Below, in pieces: positions 31,400 through 40,669 of a stretch of 64,000 nucleotides of DNA. The position numbers were made by a program, and so were the translations under genes. The stretch comes from Leisingera thetidis (lineage in GTDB: Bacteria > Pseudomonadota > Alphaproteobacteria > Rhodobacterales > Rhodobacteraceae). The notes beneath the pieces are model-generated. The model had not been told where the DNA came from, did no database searches, and saw only the letters and a list, made by a program, of their open reading frames with translations. The stretch is taken from assembly GCF_025857195.1 (NCBI RefSeq), contig NZ_CP109787.1, positions 747,501 to 811,500 of the forward strand, in the 5' to 3' direction. Every line of letters begins with the position of its first letter. Position 1 is the first letter of the stretch.

Positions 31400-32167
31400 A
31401 TGCCATTGCTCAAGTGCAGCCCGCGCGGGCGGGTGCTGTCCATTCTGTCCCTTGCCGCTGTCCTGTGGGCAAGCAACGGCTCCGCGTCAGAGCAATGCCC
31501 CCCGGACAGCCGCCATTGGCCATTTGACGAGGCCGGCGGGCAGGGCGGTTTTGCCCATGTGCAGCTGCAGCGCGGCGAGGCGGTCCTGGCGGAAGACCCG
31601 CTGCAGCCGGGCAACCGCGTGGCGCGGCTGACGGCAGGGCCCAAGAAAAAGGGCAAGGTCGGCAAGGCTGACTACGTGCACCGCTTTGAACCGCTGCCTG
31701 CAGGCAGTGTGATCCTGATGCAGGCGCGGATCTATTTCCCGCCGGGCATGCCGCTCAACAGCGTGATCCTGATGGACCTCGAATGCGCTTCCTGCGGGCT
31801 GGAGACCAATCCCGGCATCCGCCTTTACCTGCGCCGCGGGCTGCTGCGGGTGGACCGCTCCAAGGTCGGCATCAAACAGCCGTTTCTGCCCACCGTCCCG
31901 CGCGTGATGACTGCAGGCGTCTGGCATGAACTGTCCTGGCAGGTGACGCTGGGCGCAGGCGAGGATGGCCGCTCGCTGGTAACGCTGGATGGAGAAGTCA
32001 TCAGCGATGCCCGTGGCACCACCATGCTGACGCAGGAGATCGTGTCCCGCCACATGGACGTTACGGTGCGGGAACAGGCTGACCGTTTCCAGATCGGGCT
32101 GACCGCCAATTCCAATCCGCAAGCCGCCGAAATGCTGCTGGACGATGTCCGCTTCTGCCAGCTTTGA
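31400..32167 (+). CDS. Secreted lectin/lyase-fold protein, exopolysaccharide locus (255 aa)
   Basis: The start at ATG 31400 gives a signal peptide (RVLSILSLAAVLWASNGSAS). The rest is beta-rich and resembles the concanavalin-A-like fold of heparin-lyase-type polysaccharide lyases (PF14099-like): MQARIYFPPGMPLNSVILMDL, NPGIRLYLRRGLLRVDRSKVGIKQPF, GVWHELSWQVTLG, DRFQIGLTANSNPQ. The same motifs recur in the RTX protein at 47421-48773, so both share the domain. It may bind, trim or cleave the polymer made by this locus. Catalytic residues cannot be assigned by eye. Confidence 0.75.
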   Translation: MPLLKCSPRGRVLSILSLAAVLWASNGSASEQCPPDSRHWPFDEAGGQGGFAHVQLQRGEAVLAEDPLQPGNRVARLTAGPKKKGKVGKADYVHRFEPLPAGSVILMQARIYFPPGMPLNSVILMDLECASCGLETNPGIRLYLRRGLLRVDRSKVGIKQPFLPTVPRVMTAGVWHELSWQVTLGAGEDGRSLVTLDGEVISDARGTTMLTQEIVSRHMDVTVREQADRFQIGLTANSNPQAAEMLLDDVRFCQL

Positions 32168-32176
32168 CGGGGGCTC

Positions 32177-33274
32177 TCAGCAGGCCTGATGCAGCGTTGC
32201 GCAGATCCGCGCTGCATCCGCCGCCCGGATGCCCGGATGCACGGGCAGCCGCAGCACCGACCGTTTCAGCTGCTGCGCTTCGGGATGGCCGGATAGATCC
32301 ACCGCCGGGTGGAACTGCCGCCAGAACCGCACCGACTGGATGCCTGCCGCCTGCAGGGCAGCATGCACCCGGTCCGCGTCCGGTGTGAACAGCGGAAAGA
32401 AGGCCGGGCAGGCGCCGTCAGGCAGATCCGGCAGCAGCGGGCGCATCCCCCCCCGGCGCGGCACTCCCTGCTGCAGCGCCAGGTAGTTTGCCCGGTGAGC
32501 GGCCGTTGCTGTTTCCGCATCCGCCATCCGCAGCAGAAGCCGGGTCAGCAGCGGCATCCGGCCGGCCATGTCAGCGGGATCGATACCGGCCCCCATGTGC
32601 CAGGCTTCCAGCCGGGCCGCCGGAACCTCCGCAGCGGGCCGGGCAGGCGGCCGCGCAGAAAATGTCCGCCTCAGAACACCTTTGAACCCGGCCAGCACCG
32701 GCCGCAGCGGAGCCGCCGACAGCCGCGCCAGCGCATTTGGACGGGCCTGGCGCAGCCACAGCGCGCCGCCATCCGGCAAGGGCAAGGTCTTGACCAGGCT
32801 GAATACCGACATGTCTCCCTGTCGGCCGAGCGGGGCACCGTCCGGCATGCAGGAAAACAGCCCCAGCGCCACATCCTCGATCAGCACCACGCCGAACTCC
32901 TGCGCCAGCCCCAGCAAGGCGGCGGAAGGCTGCGGGTAGCCGAAATAGTGAATGGCATAAAGGGCCGCGATACCGCCGCCCTGCATCTGGCGCCGGATAT
33001 CCTCCAGATCAGCAGTCAGGTCCGGGTGCAGGCGGTACAGCCCTGTCTGCAATCCGGCGGCCAGAACCGCATCGGCCTCGGATCCGCAATGCCAGGCCGG
33101 CAGCAGCACCTTGGCGCCTTGCGGCAGCCCCAGCGCGCGCAAACCCTCGCGGATCGCAAACCGGCCGCTGCGGGTCAGGTGGGTGTGCGGGCTGCAGAAT
33201 GGAAACGGCAGCGCCGCCCGATGCGCCGGCAATTGCAGCGGCGGTGATTTCCGGACAAGGGTTCGGGCGGTCAT
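32177..33274 (-). CDS. DegT/DnrJ/EryC1-type aminotransferase family protein (365 aa)
   Basis: The start at 33274 overlaps the stop of the flippase gene (ATGA). PLP-fold features: GAKVLLPAWHCGSEADAVLAAG, YAIHYFGYPQ, VLIEDVALGLFS (Asp for the pyridine nitrogen) and SVFSLVKTLPLPDGGALW (candidate PLP lysine). Members make amino sugars such as dTDP- or UDP-linked 4-amino sugars; this one is rather divergent, so the activity is uncertain. Part of the exopolysaccharide locus. Confidence 0.8.
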   Translation of the reverse strand: MTARTLVRKSPPLQLPAHRAALPFPFCSPHTHLTRSGRFAIREGLRALGLPQGAKVLLPAWHCGSEADAVLAAGLQTGLYRLHPDLTADLEDIRRQMQGGGIAALYAIHYFGYPQPSAALLGLAQEFGVVLIEDVALGLFSCMPDGAPLGRQGDMSVFSLVKTLPLPDGGALWLRQARPNALARLSAAPLRPVLAGFKGVLRRTFSARPPARPAAEVPAARLEAWHMGAGIDPADMAGRMPLLTRLLLRMADAETATAAHRANYLALQQGVPRRGGMRPLLPDLPDGACPAFFPLFTPDADRVHAALQAAGIQSVRFWRQFHPAVDLSGHPEAQQLKRSVLRLPVHPGIRAADAARICATLHQAC

Positions 33275-34836
33275 GCCGCGCCCCGGCGCGCCGCTTTGCG
33301 CAGGGCCTGCCGGATACGCCTGGTTTCCGGCACTTTCAGAAGCGTCGCCACGGCAAGGAAGGCCAAGCCGCCGCACAGGGTGGCAAGCGCGGCCACGGCA
33401 GTCATCTCCAAGCGCCCGGCCATTTCGCGCGCAGCCGCTGCCTGCACTGACCAGATTGCGGCCGCCGCCGCGGCAGAGGCCAGCGCCATTGCGGCAAACG
33501 GCCGGATTTCCCGGAGCCGCACAAGGGGGCCAAGCGCATAGGCCAGCCAGACATAGAGAATGACCATCAGCAATGTCATCGAGGCCAGAGAGGCGGCGGG
33601 CACAGTCAGAACGCCGTAATGCGGCAGAAACAGCCAATTGAGACAGAGCCGGGCGGCCAGGGCAGTAGTGATCGACGTCACAATGATCCTGACATGCGGC
33701 AATTTGGGGTCGGCGAACAGGGCGGAGGCCAGGGTGCCCAGCAGCGCATTGACCACCAGAAGCGGCGCCAGCCAGGCAATGATGCTGGCGGTCTGTTCAA
33801 CCGCCCAAGGCTCGAATGCGCCGTGGCCCAGCAGCACGGCGACCAGCGGCTTGTTCAGCATGAACAGCGTGACGGCGGCGGGCATGACGAACAGCAGCGT
33901 TGCCCGCAGCGACTCCTGCACGCTTTTGCGGAATGCTTCCTGATTGCCCCGCGCCAGGTGGCTGGCGAATTCCGTGTAATAGACAATGACAACACTGTTG
34001 GTGACCACGCCGGGTGCCATATTGGTCATCCGCTGGGCGAACTCCAGCGTGGCCACCCCGCCTTCGCCGGTCAGCGAGGCCATTGCCATATCGATCCAGA
34101 TCGCACCGATCAGGTGGAATTGCGACAGCAGCATTGCCCAGACGCGTCCCCGCGAAAAGGTTTGCTGCGGGGCAGACGTATTGACCGCTGTCCAATCCTG
34201 CGACACGGCGTGCCGGATGCAAATGGCAAAAAACACCGCCATCACCACGGTGCCCGCGGCAATGGCCAGGGCAACTGCGCCCAGCCCGAAGGCAAAGACC
34301 GGCACCATCGCCAGCGCCACCAGCGCACACAGCCGTGGCAGCAGCCGGGCAATCACCGGCAGGCGGAACAGCCGCAGCGCGTTCAGCGTCGCGCCCGCCA
34401 ATGCCGTTGCCGCGGACAGAGGCAGCACAACCAGCAGGATCCGGAAATAGGTTTCGGCGGTCCGGCATTGCTCTTCGGAAAATCCAGGAGCCAGGACATC
34501 GACGATCTCTCCGGCCATCGCATAGGCGGCAGCACACAGCGCCGAAGCGATCAGGAACACCTGCCACAGGCGCTTGCGCAAATGGGCTGACAGCACTGCC
34601 AGCCCCTGTGTCTCCGCCAGCCGCACCAGCGGCGGAACCTGGAGCAGCTGAAACGCCCGGTCGAGCCCGGCGGCACAATTTGACACCAGGCGGCGGGCAA
34701 AGAAAAACGCGTCCGTTACGTGGCCTGCGCCGAACAGATTTGCAATTGCCAGGGCAATGATCAGGCTCAGTCCCATTCCGGCGGATTTCCAGAAAGTGAC
34801 AGAGATAATATCGCGCAGAGTCCCCCGCTGCTTCAT
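33271..34836 (-). CDS. MurJ/MviN-like polysaccharide flippase (521 aa)
   Basis: An inner-membrane lipid-carrier flippase with about 14 predicted helices (MOP superfamily). Family features are KSAGMGLSLIIALAIANLFGAGHVTDAFFFARR near the N-terminus, and VPPLVRLAETQG, as in MviN/MurJ. In this position it is the candidate for export of the undecaprenyl-linked repeat unit (Wzx function). It is the upstream gene of a 4-nt-overlapping pair with the DegT aminotransferase gene. Confidence 0.88.
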   Translation of the reverse strand: MKQRGTLRDIISVTFWKSAGMGLSLIIALAIANLFGAGHVTDAFFFARRLVSNCAAGLDRAFQLLQVPPLVRLAETQGLAVLSAHLRKRLWQVFLIASALCAAAYAMAGEIVDVLAPGFSEEQCRTAETYFRILLVVLPLSAATALAGATLNALRLFRLPVIARLLPRLCALVALAMVPVFAFGLGAVALAIAAGTVVMAVFFAICIRHAVSQDWTAVNTSAPQQTFSRGRVWAMLLSQFHLIGAIWIDMAMASLTGEGGVATLEFAQRMTNMAPGVVTNSVVIVYYTEFASHLARGNQEAFRKSVQESLRATLLFVMPAAVTLFMLNKPLVAVLLGHGAFEPWAVEQTASIIAWLAPLLVVNALLGTLASALFADPKLPHVRIIVTSITTALAARLCLNWLFLPHYGVLTVPAASLASMTLLMVILYVWLAYALGPLVRLREIRPFAAMALASAAAAAAIWSVQAAAAREMAGRLEMTAVAALATLCGGLAFLAVATLLKVPETRRIRQALRKAARRGAA

Positions 34837-35183
34837 GTACGGCGCTTTCCGGAAATCAGATTATTATTCACCAGTTATTCAGCTTAGCTTCATTCCTCAA
34901 CGCGGCCATGATTTTGCGCAAATTTTATCCGCGGCGGTCCAGATTCTTTTGCGTGGAGCGGTGATTTTCCAAGCTGTCAAATCTTAGATTTCCCTTTGCA
35001 GGAAACGATTTGCGGCAAACTAAGCCCTTCGGCGTATGCCGGTTGGCCAATTGACACGAATCATCCCCTCTCGTTCCATTAACCCTAGGGGACAACGCAG
35101 CTGTCACTGGCCCGTTTTTGGGGAGGGCCGTGACCGTTTCTGCGGAAATATCGCACATACTGGGAATTGTACGGGGGGATACA
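34837..35183. other. Divergent intergenic region of the exopolysaccharide locus
   Basis: About 350 bp, clearly AT-richer than its surroundings, between the divergently transcribed flippase and sugar transferase genes. It contains no convincing gene. It should hold promoters for both directions. Confidence 0.6.
35051..35079 (+). promoter_or_regulatory. Possible promoter of the main exopolysaccharide operon
   Basis: TTGACA at 35051-35056 is a perfect -35 hexamer; the region 17 nt further (TTCCAT) is a poor -10. It lies 105 bp before the ATG at 35184. Weak evidence. Confidence 0.3.
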
Positions 35184-36413
35184 ATGAACCGGGTTTTTGT
35201 TCGCGGCACAGCCGGGAGAGCTGATGCCGCGCAACGCCTTGACGGTGAAAGACGCGTGGCGTCCAGGCCAGCCGCACAAACGGCCCGTCAGGACAGGCCG
35301 GATGCAGAATGCTTTGGAACAAAGGGGGCTGCAACAGCGGAGGCCGCAACAGCGGAGGCCGCAACAGCGGAGGCCGCAACAGCGGAGGCCGCAACAGCAG
35401 CCAGAGGGTTGCTGAGCGGTGCCGAACTGCGCACCGGCTACGCGCCCGCAAATCCGTTGCTTGATGCCGTGATCAACCGCGGGCTGGCGTTGCTGCTGCT
35501 GCCGCTGGTCAGCCCGCTGATGCTGCTGATCGTGCTGCTGCAGAAACTGCTGGTGCGGGGACCCGTGTTCTATGCGGGCCGCCGCCTGGGCAAGGACCGC
35601 AAGGAGTTCAACATTCTTAAGTTCCGCACTCTGAGCTTCAAGGCAGGCACTGTCACCCGCGACCAGACTTTGCCGCGCCGCTCGATGACGGAAACCCGCA
35701 TCGGCATCTACCTGCGCCGCTCGCGGCTGGATGAGCTGCCGCAGCTGATCAACATCCTGCTCGGCGACATGGTGTTTGTCGGGCCGCGGCCGATCCGGCC
35801 GGAGATTGAGGATATCTACCGCGCGGAAGTGCCCGGCTACGAGGAGCGCTTCCGCATCCGTCCCGGCCTGGTCGGCTTTGCCCAGGCGCTGATGACCCAT
35901 GAAACCCCGAAAAAACTGCGGGCCAGGTTCAACCGCATGTGCTGCCGCACCCCGATCCGGTATGGGGCGGCTTTCGGCTTTCTTGCCTATGTCGGCGTCT
36001 GCGTGCTGAGCAAGTCGGCCCGCCTGGCGGTCTCGGGGATCGCCGACCAGTTCCGCCCGCTGGCGGAACACAGATGGCTGCGCACCGGGTTCAACTGCCC
36101 GCCCGACAGCAAGGTGGAACTGTCGGCTGGCAACAGCACCCATGTCGGCGCGATCTGCGGCATCTCGGATGAGGTCCTGCAATTTGTCTCGACCCGTCCG
36201 TTCCCCGAAGGCGAACACTTCGTGATGCTGGTGCGCAAACGGAAATCCGGCCGTGTCTGCCGCCTCAGGGTACGGGCAAAGATCTCGCATTGCGAACCGG
36301 TCGGGATCGGGCGCAGCGGCTTTGCCAACTACGCGACCTATTCCACCACCACCAGGGCGGCCAAGCATTTTGTCGAACGCTATCTGCTGCAATCGTCGGT
36401 GATCTCGTCATGA
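35184..36413 (+). CDS. Undecaprenyl-phosphate sugar-1-phosphate transferase (409 aa)
   Basis: The priming enzyme of exopolysaccharide synthesis, of the bacterial sugar transferase family (PF02397 type). The start at 35184 follows GGGGGA. Order: a disordered N-terminus with an AATAE repeat (coded by a 15-bp tandem repeat at 35331-35390), TM helix (~95-118), then the catalytic domain: PVFYAGRRLGKDRKEFNILKFRTL, LRRSRLDELPQLINILLGDMVFVGPRP, and RIRPGLVGFAQ. Residues ~285-409 form an extra C-terminal domain not usual in these enzymes; the pattern (VGAICGISDEVLQF, MLVRKRKSG, VRAKISHCEP) could be a PilZ-like barrel, but I see no clear c-di-GMP motif. First gene of the plus-strand operon. Confidence 0.92.
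   Translation: MNRVFVRGTAGRADAAQRLDGERRVASRPAAQTARQDRPDAECFGTKGAATAEAATAEAATAEAATAEAATAARGLLSGAELRTGYAPANPLLDAVINRGLALLLLPLVSPLMLLIVLLQKLLVRGPVFYAGRRLGKDRKEFNILKFRTLSFKAGTVTRDQTLPRRSMTETRIGIYLRRSRLDELPQLINILLGDMVFVGPRPIRPEIEDIYRAEVPGYEERFRIRPGLVGFAQALMTHETPKKLRARFNRMCCRTPIRYGAAFGFLAYVGVCVLSKSARLAVSGIADQFRPLAEHRWLRTGFNCPPDSKVELSAGNSTHVGAICGISDEVLQFVSTRPFPEGEHFVMLVRKRKSGRVCRLRVRAKISHCEPVGIGRSGFANYATYSTTTRAAKHFVERYLLQSSVISS
35331..35400 (+). repeat. 15-bp tandem repeat in sugar transferase gene
   Basis: Four exact copies of GCAACAGCGGAGGCC (35331-35390) plus a partial fifth. It encodes ATAEA repeats in the N-terminal tail. Because the unit is a multiple of three, copy changes keep the frame. 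Confidence 0.95.
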
Positions 36414-36474
36414 CCGGGGGCAGGCGGCAGCGGGGGGCAGCCGCCCGCACAGCGCAGCAAGCGGGAGGCCGACC

Positions 36475-37932
36475 GTGACCGCGCATTACCGGCAGTTGCT
36501 GCGTTACTACCGGGGGCTGATTGCCTTCATCTTTCTTGTTCTGGTCGGCGGCACCGCAGCCATCAGCACGTTCTTCCTGTTTGTATCTCCGGTGTACACC
36601 GCCTCCGCCAAGGTTTCGCTGCTGCCGACGCAGACGGAGCTGTCGTTCAGCCAGAACTTTGTGCGCTCCACCACGATCAACCCGGCAAATCTGCTGACGC
36701 AAACCCATATCGAATATCTCCTGAGCCGTGAAATCGCCGCCAAGACCGTGGACCGGATTGCGGCAGAGCTGCCCGCCGGGCAGCCGCCGTCCGCTGAGGC
36801 CGGGACCGGCCCCGGGGCTGAGGCGGAGGACCCGGCAGGGCTCAAACGCCAGATCATTCAGCGGTTTACTAGTTTCCGGCGCAACGCCCGGCGGATCTAC
36901 AATACGATAAACTCGGGCAAGCATGTGCCGCTGGACCCGCGCACCGATGCAGTGCTGACGCTGCAGGATTCCATCGAAGTGGAAATGATCGAAGGCACCT
37001 ACATCCTGAAGATCAAGGTGCTTTGGGACAAACCGAGTCTGGCCGCTGCGGCGGCCAATTTCGTGGCCGAGGAATATGTTGCTCATGCCCGTGCCCAGGC
37101 CGACACCGCCTCGCGCCAGATGGAAGCCGCCCTGCGCCAGGAAATTGCCAAGGGCGATGGCAATTTCACCGAGCTGGAGGATCAGATCAACTCTCTGCGG
37201 CTGGCCCGCGCCAATAACTTCGCCGCCCTGCGGGTGATCGACCCGGCGGTGGAGCCGGTCTATCCCAGCTTTCCGCGGGTGATTGTCTACACCGTTTTTG
37301 CCTTGGTCGGATGGATCATGGCCTCTGCCTTCGTGGTGATCAGCGCCGACACTTTCTCCAGCACCGTCAAGACCGATGCCGACCTGCAGCGCCTGTTCGG
37401 ACCGCGCGCGCTCGGCACCATGCTGCTGCGGCGGCCCAAGCGGGCCAAGCTCGCCGAACTGGCCAAGACCATGAACCTGCAGTGCAATGCGATGCCCTGC
37501 CAGGGCGCGGTCACGGCAGTGGGGAGCGATGAGGAGAGCCGCCGCCTGACTGCGGTGATAGAGGTCGCCCTGCGCCGCCTCAAAGGCTGGCAGAAGCTGA
37601 AGGTGCGGCGCCTGCAGGACACCGTTACGGTGGCCGAGGGTCAAAGCGGTGAGAGCGCGCTGCAGGCGGTGCCGGGCGGCGGCAGCCGGCCGGTGATCCA
37701 GCTTGGCCGCCCGCTGGCCGGACGCGGCGGCGCAGCGCCCAGCAATGGCGTCAAGGTGACCGATCTGGGCGGCGCCGACGAAAGCTTCTCCATGAGCAAG
37801 GCCGCCGGCTTCAACTGGGTGGTGATCGGAATCCGGCCCGGTGCGGTCTCCGAGGAGGCGCTGCAGGGCACGGCCGCCCGGCTGCAGGCGCAGGGGGTTG
37901 AAAACATCTTTGGCGTGTTTCTGAAAGGATGA
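36475..37932 (+). CDS. Wzz/GumC-like chain-length determinant (485 aa)
   Basis: An inner-membrane polysaccharide co-polymerase. N-terminal TM helix (GLIAFIFLVLVGGTAAISTFFLFV), a Wzz-type strand YTASAKVSLLP, a periplasmic helical region (~60-260) with PAVEPVYPSFPRV before the second TM helix (~263-283), and a cytoplasmic C-terminal region of ~200 residues without a Walker-type kinase motif. The start is GTG at 36475. It controls chain length with the Wzy-like protein encoded at 39232. Confidence 0.88.
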   Translation: MTAHYRQLLRYYRGLIAFIFLVLVGGTAAISTFFLFVSPVYTASAKVSLLPTQTELSFSQNFVRSTTINPANLLTQTHIEYLLSREIAAKTVDRIAAELPAGQPPSAEAGTGPGAEAEDPAGLKRQIIQRFTSFRRNARRIYNTINSGKHVPLDPRTDAVLTLQDSIEVEMIEGTYILKIKVLWDKPSLAAAAANFVAEEYVAHARAQADTASRQMEAALRQEIAKGDGNFTELEDQINSLRLARANNFAALRVIDPAVEPVYPSFPRVIVYTVFALVGWIMASAFVVISADTFSSTVKTDADLQRLFGPRALGTMLLRRPKRAKLAELAKTMNLQCNAMPCQGAVTAVGSDEESRRLTAVIEVALRRLKGWQKLKVRRLQDTVTVAEGQSGESALQAVPGGGSRPVIQLGRPLAGRGGAAPSNGVKVTDLGGADESFSMSKAAGFNWVVIGIRPGAVSEEALQGTAARLQAQGVENIFGVFLKG

Positions 37933-37948
37933 CAGGAGGTTACCGGGG

Positions 37949-39235
37949 GTGCGTCAGCACAGAACATCCTTGATCCGCAGCCGCCGCACGGCAGAGCGGC
38001 GCTGGGCGCTGGCACTCTGGGGCGGCGGCATTGCCGCCATTCTGATCTCCTGGGCCTTGCTGGCCCGGTCGGCTGTCCCCGCCGGGACATTGCCCGGCTG
38101 GTGCGGGCTGCCGGTGCTGGCCGGCTGGCTGTGGGTTGCCGATGGCTGGATGCGGCGGCGCGGCGGCCTGCCCTGCCTCACCTGGCACAGCGTCAGCGAG
38201 GATGCTGCCTGGCTGCCCTGGGCGGCTGAGACCTCGGTGCGGCCTGAAACCCTGGACCGCCAGCTGAGCCTGCTGCGGCAGATGGGCTGCACGGTGATGG
38301 ACACCGGAGACTTCATCCGCCGCCGCCGGGCCTGCCAGCCGGTTCCGGCGGGGACGGTGCTGCTGCACTTTGACGACGGCTATCTCGACAATTGGGTCGC
38401 TGCCGCGCCGATCCTGCGCCGCCACGGCATGCGCGCCACCCTGTTTGTCTCGCTGGAATTTGCCGCCCCGGACCGCCCTGCACCGCAGACCCTGGACGAC
38501 ACCGCCCGCCCGGCCCGCTGGGATGGCTACCTCAGCTGGGGCGAGATCCGGGCGCTGGACCAGGCCGGTCCGGGCAAGGTGTTTGACGTTCAGCCGCACG
38601 GGGTGGACCACATCCGGGTGCCGGTCGGCCCGCGGGCCGTGGGGCGGCTCACCGGCGAGAACTGGAAGCGCCACGCCTGGATGCAGTGGGCGGCGATGCG
38701 CGGTAGCAAGCATGACTGGTATCTGCCGGAAAACCCGCCCGCTGTCCCCGCCGGGACCGTGATCCCCGAAAGCGAAGCGGCCCTGGCCGCCCCCGCCTAC
38801 GCCGGCGGACGCCGCGAGAGCGAGGCGGACTATACCGCCAGGGTCCGCGCCGAGCTGGCCCGCTGCCGGACCGAATTCAAGGCCCGCCTTGGCAAGGCGC
38901 CGGAGCTGTTCTGCTGGCCGCAGAACCGGACCTCGGCGCTGGCCCGCAGGATTGCGGCAGAGGAAGGCTATCTGGCCACCACCGCCGGGCAGGGCGCCAA
39001 CCGCGCCGGTGAGGATCCGGCGGTGATCAGCCGGGTGCACGTCGGCGAGAACGCAGCCGGTTTTGCCAGCGCCCGCATCGACGCCTGGCACTTCCGCGCC
39101 ACGGTGCGCTGCTTTCAGGGCAATCACTACTGGTACCTGGTGATCCTGGCCGCGGGCCTCAGCAAGAAACTGCACAAGCGCCTGCAACAGCGCGCGCGGC
39201 GGACGCAGCGGCGCCGGGGCGCCCGCCCGGCATGA
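37949..39235 (+). CDS. Polysaccharide deacetylase (NodB-type, 428 aa)
   Basis: Metal-dependent carbohydrate esterase 4 family. An N-terminal TM anchor (~22-50), then LTWHSVSED, and the catalytic TVLLHFDDGYLDNW (Asp pair) followed by RRHGMRATLFVSLEF. The C-terminal half carries FCWPQNRTSALARRIAAEEGYLATT. The start is GTG at 37949 after AGGAGG. Deacetylates an N-acetyl sugar in the polymer or its lipid-linked unit. The next gene overlaps by 4 nt. Confidence 0.87.
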   Translation: MRQHRTSLIRSRRTAERRWALALWGGGIAAILISWALLARSAVPAGTLPGWCGLPVLAGWLWVADGWMRRRGGLPCLTWHSVSEDAAWLPWAAETSVRPETLDRQLSLLRQMGCTVMDTGDFIRRRRACQPVPAGTVLLHFDDGYLDNWVAAAPILRRHGMRATLFVSLEFAAPDRPAPQTLDDTARPARWDGYLSWGEIRALDQAGPGKVFDVQPHGVDHIRVPVGPRAVGRLTGENWKRHAWMQWAAMRGSKHDWYLPENPPAVPAGTVIPESEAALAAPAYAGGRRESEADYTARVRAELARCRTEFKARLGKAPELFCWPQNRTSALARRIAAEEGYLATTAGQGANRAGEDPAVISRVHVGENAAGFASARIDAWHFRATVRCFQGNHYWYLVILAAGLSKKLHKRLQQRARRTQRRRGARPA

Positions 39236-40668
39236 TCTGGCGGCTGACCGGATACCTGCTGCTGATGGGCGGCCTCGGCTTTCTGGCGCTGCTGCTGATT
39301 GCCTTCTCCGCCGTCTCGCCGAAAATGGGTGTGATGCTGGTGCCGGGCCTGGCCATCGGCGGGCTGGTCACCCTGAACCCCTTTGCCGCCTTGCTGCTGC
39401 TGGTCACCTTCTCGCATCTGGATGCGCTGGCCAGCATCCTGTCGCAGGCGCTGCCGCTGTCGGCCTTCAAGCTGCTGACCGTGGCGGCGCTGGGGGGAAT
39501 GCTGCTGCAAGGCTACCGCAAACCGCGGCAGCTGCGCCTGGGGCCGGCCAGCCGGACCAAGTCGCTGGTGATGCTGTTCCTGATCTGGCTCTGCATTTCC
39601 TATCTGACCTGTAAATTCCCCGAGGCGGGCAAGGACCACGTGATCGGCTTTGCCAGCGTGATTGTCCTGTTCTTCCTGATCGTAGCCCTGGCGGACACCC
39701 CCGGACGGCTGCGCGGATTGGTCTGGGTGCTGGTCGGCACCGGTCTGGTCTCCGGCCTGTTTGTGCTGGCGGAAGGCGTGCTTGGCGTGCGGCTGGTGGC
39801 AACTGAGGCCGCCGCCACCACCGCCCAGTTCGAAGGCCAGGCCCGCAGTGCCGGCGCCTCCAACTACAATCCGACCACGGCGGCGCATATGCTGCTGTGC
39901 ACCGTGGTGATGGCCGCGGTTTTGTTCTTTGAGCATAAACCCTTGCGATGGTTCAGCGGTGCGGTGGTGCTGATCGGCATGGCCGGGCTGGTGCTGACGC
40001 TGGCGCGTTCGGCGGCGATTGCTTTTGCGCTGATTGCGCTGGTCTACATGTGGCAGAACCGCAAGCACCGTCTGTTCCCGCTGATGCTGGTCTGCCTTGC
40101 TGCCGCCGCCGCCGCTGCGGTGCCCTTTGTTCCCGAAGTCTATTGGGAACGGATGGGCACGATTTTTGAGCAGGGTTCGGACCGGACCCTGCTGCGGCGG
40201 TTTTCCTACAATCTGATCGGGCTGCAGTTGCTGTGGGAAAACCCGGTGTTCGGCGTCGGCCCCGGCAATTACCCGCATTTCTACGCGGGGGATGAATTCC
40301 GCTGGTACCCGGGCCGCGAACCTGCACCGCGGCAGCTGCACAACAGCTATATGGAGATCGCGGCGGAACTGGGCGTGGTGGGGCTGGCGCTGTTCCTCGG
40401 CGTGATGCTCAGCGCGATGAAGGCGGCGCTGCAGGCTGTCCGCGCCAGGGTGCCGGGACTGTCGGTCTTTGCCAAGGCGCTGGCTTACGGCTTTGCTGCT
40501 TTTTTGATCGCGTCGCTGTTCATGCCCAATGAGGACACTAAGTTTATGTGGATCCTGCCCGCGCTTTGCGTGGCGGCACGGCAGCTCAGCCTTGGGGAAG
40601 GCTCAGGCGATGCCGGCGCCGGCCCGGCAAACACCGGCAAAGCGGGCAGCGGGGATGGGGGAATCTGA
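39232..40668 (+). CDS. O-antigen ligase/Wzy-like polymerase (478 aa)
   Basis: An inner-membrane protein with about 11 helices and the long periplasmic loop typical of the Wzy/WaaL family; the hallmark GVGPGNYPHFYAGDE and later QLHNSYMEIAAELGVVGLALF (conserved His) are clear. Start overlaps the deacetylase stop (ATGA). Proposed polymerase of the repeat unit. Confidence 0.9.
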   Translation: MIWRLTGYLLLMGGLGFLALLLIAFSAVSPKMGVMLVPGLAIGGLVTLNPFAALLLLVTFSHLDALASILSQALPLSAFKLLTVAALGGMLLQGYRKPRQLRLGPASRTKSLVMLFLIWLCISYLTCKFPEAGKDHVIGFASVIVLFFLIVALADTPGRLRGLVWVLVGTGLVSGLFVLAEGVLGVRLVATEAAATTAQFEGQARSAGASNYNPTTAAHMLLCTVVMAAVLFFEHKPLRWFSGAVVLIGMAGLVLTLARSAAIAFALIALVYMWQNRKHRLFPLMLVCLAAAAAAAVPFVPEVYWERMGTIFEQGSDRTLLRRFSYNLIGLQLLWENPVFGVGPGNYPHFYAGDEFRWYPGREPAPRQLHNSYMEIAAELGVVGLALFLGVMLSAMKAALQAVRARVPGLSVFAKALAYGFAAFLIASLFMPNEDTKFMWILPALCVAARQLSLGEGSGDAGAGPANTGKAGSGDGGI

Positions 40669-40669
40669 C

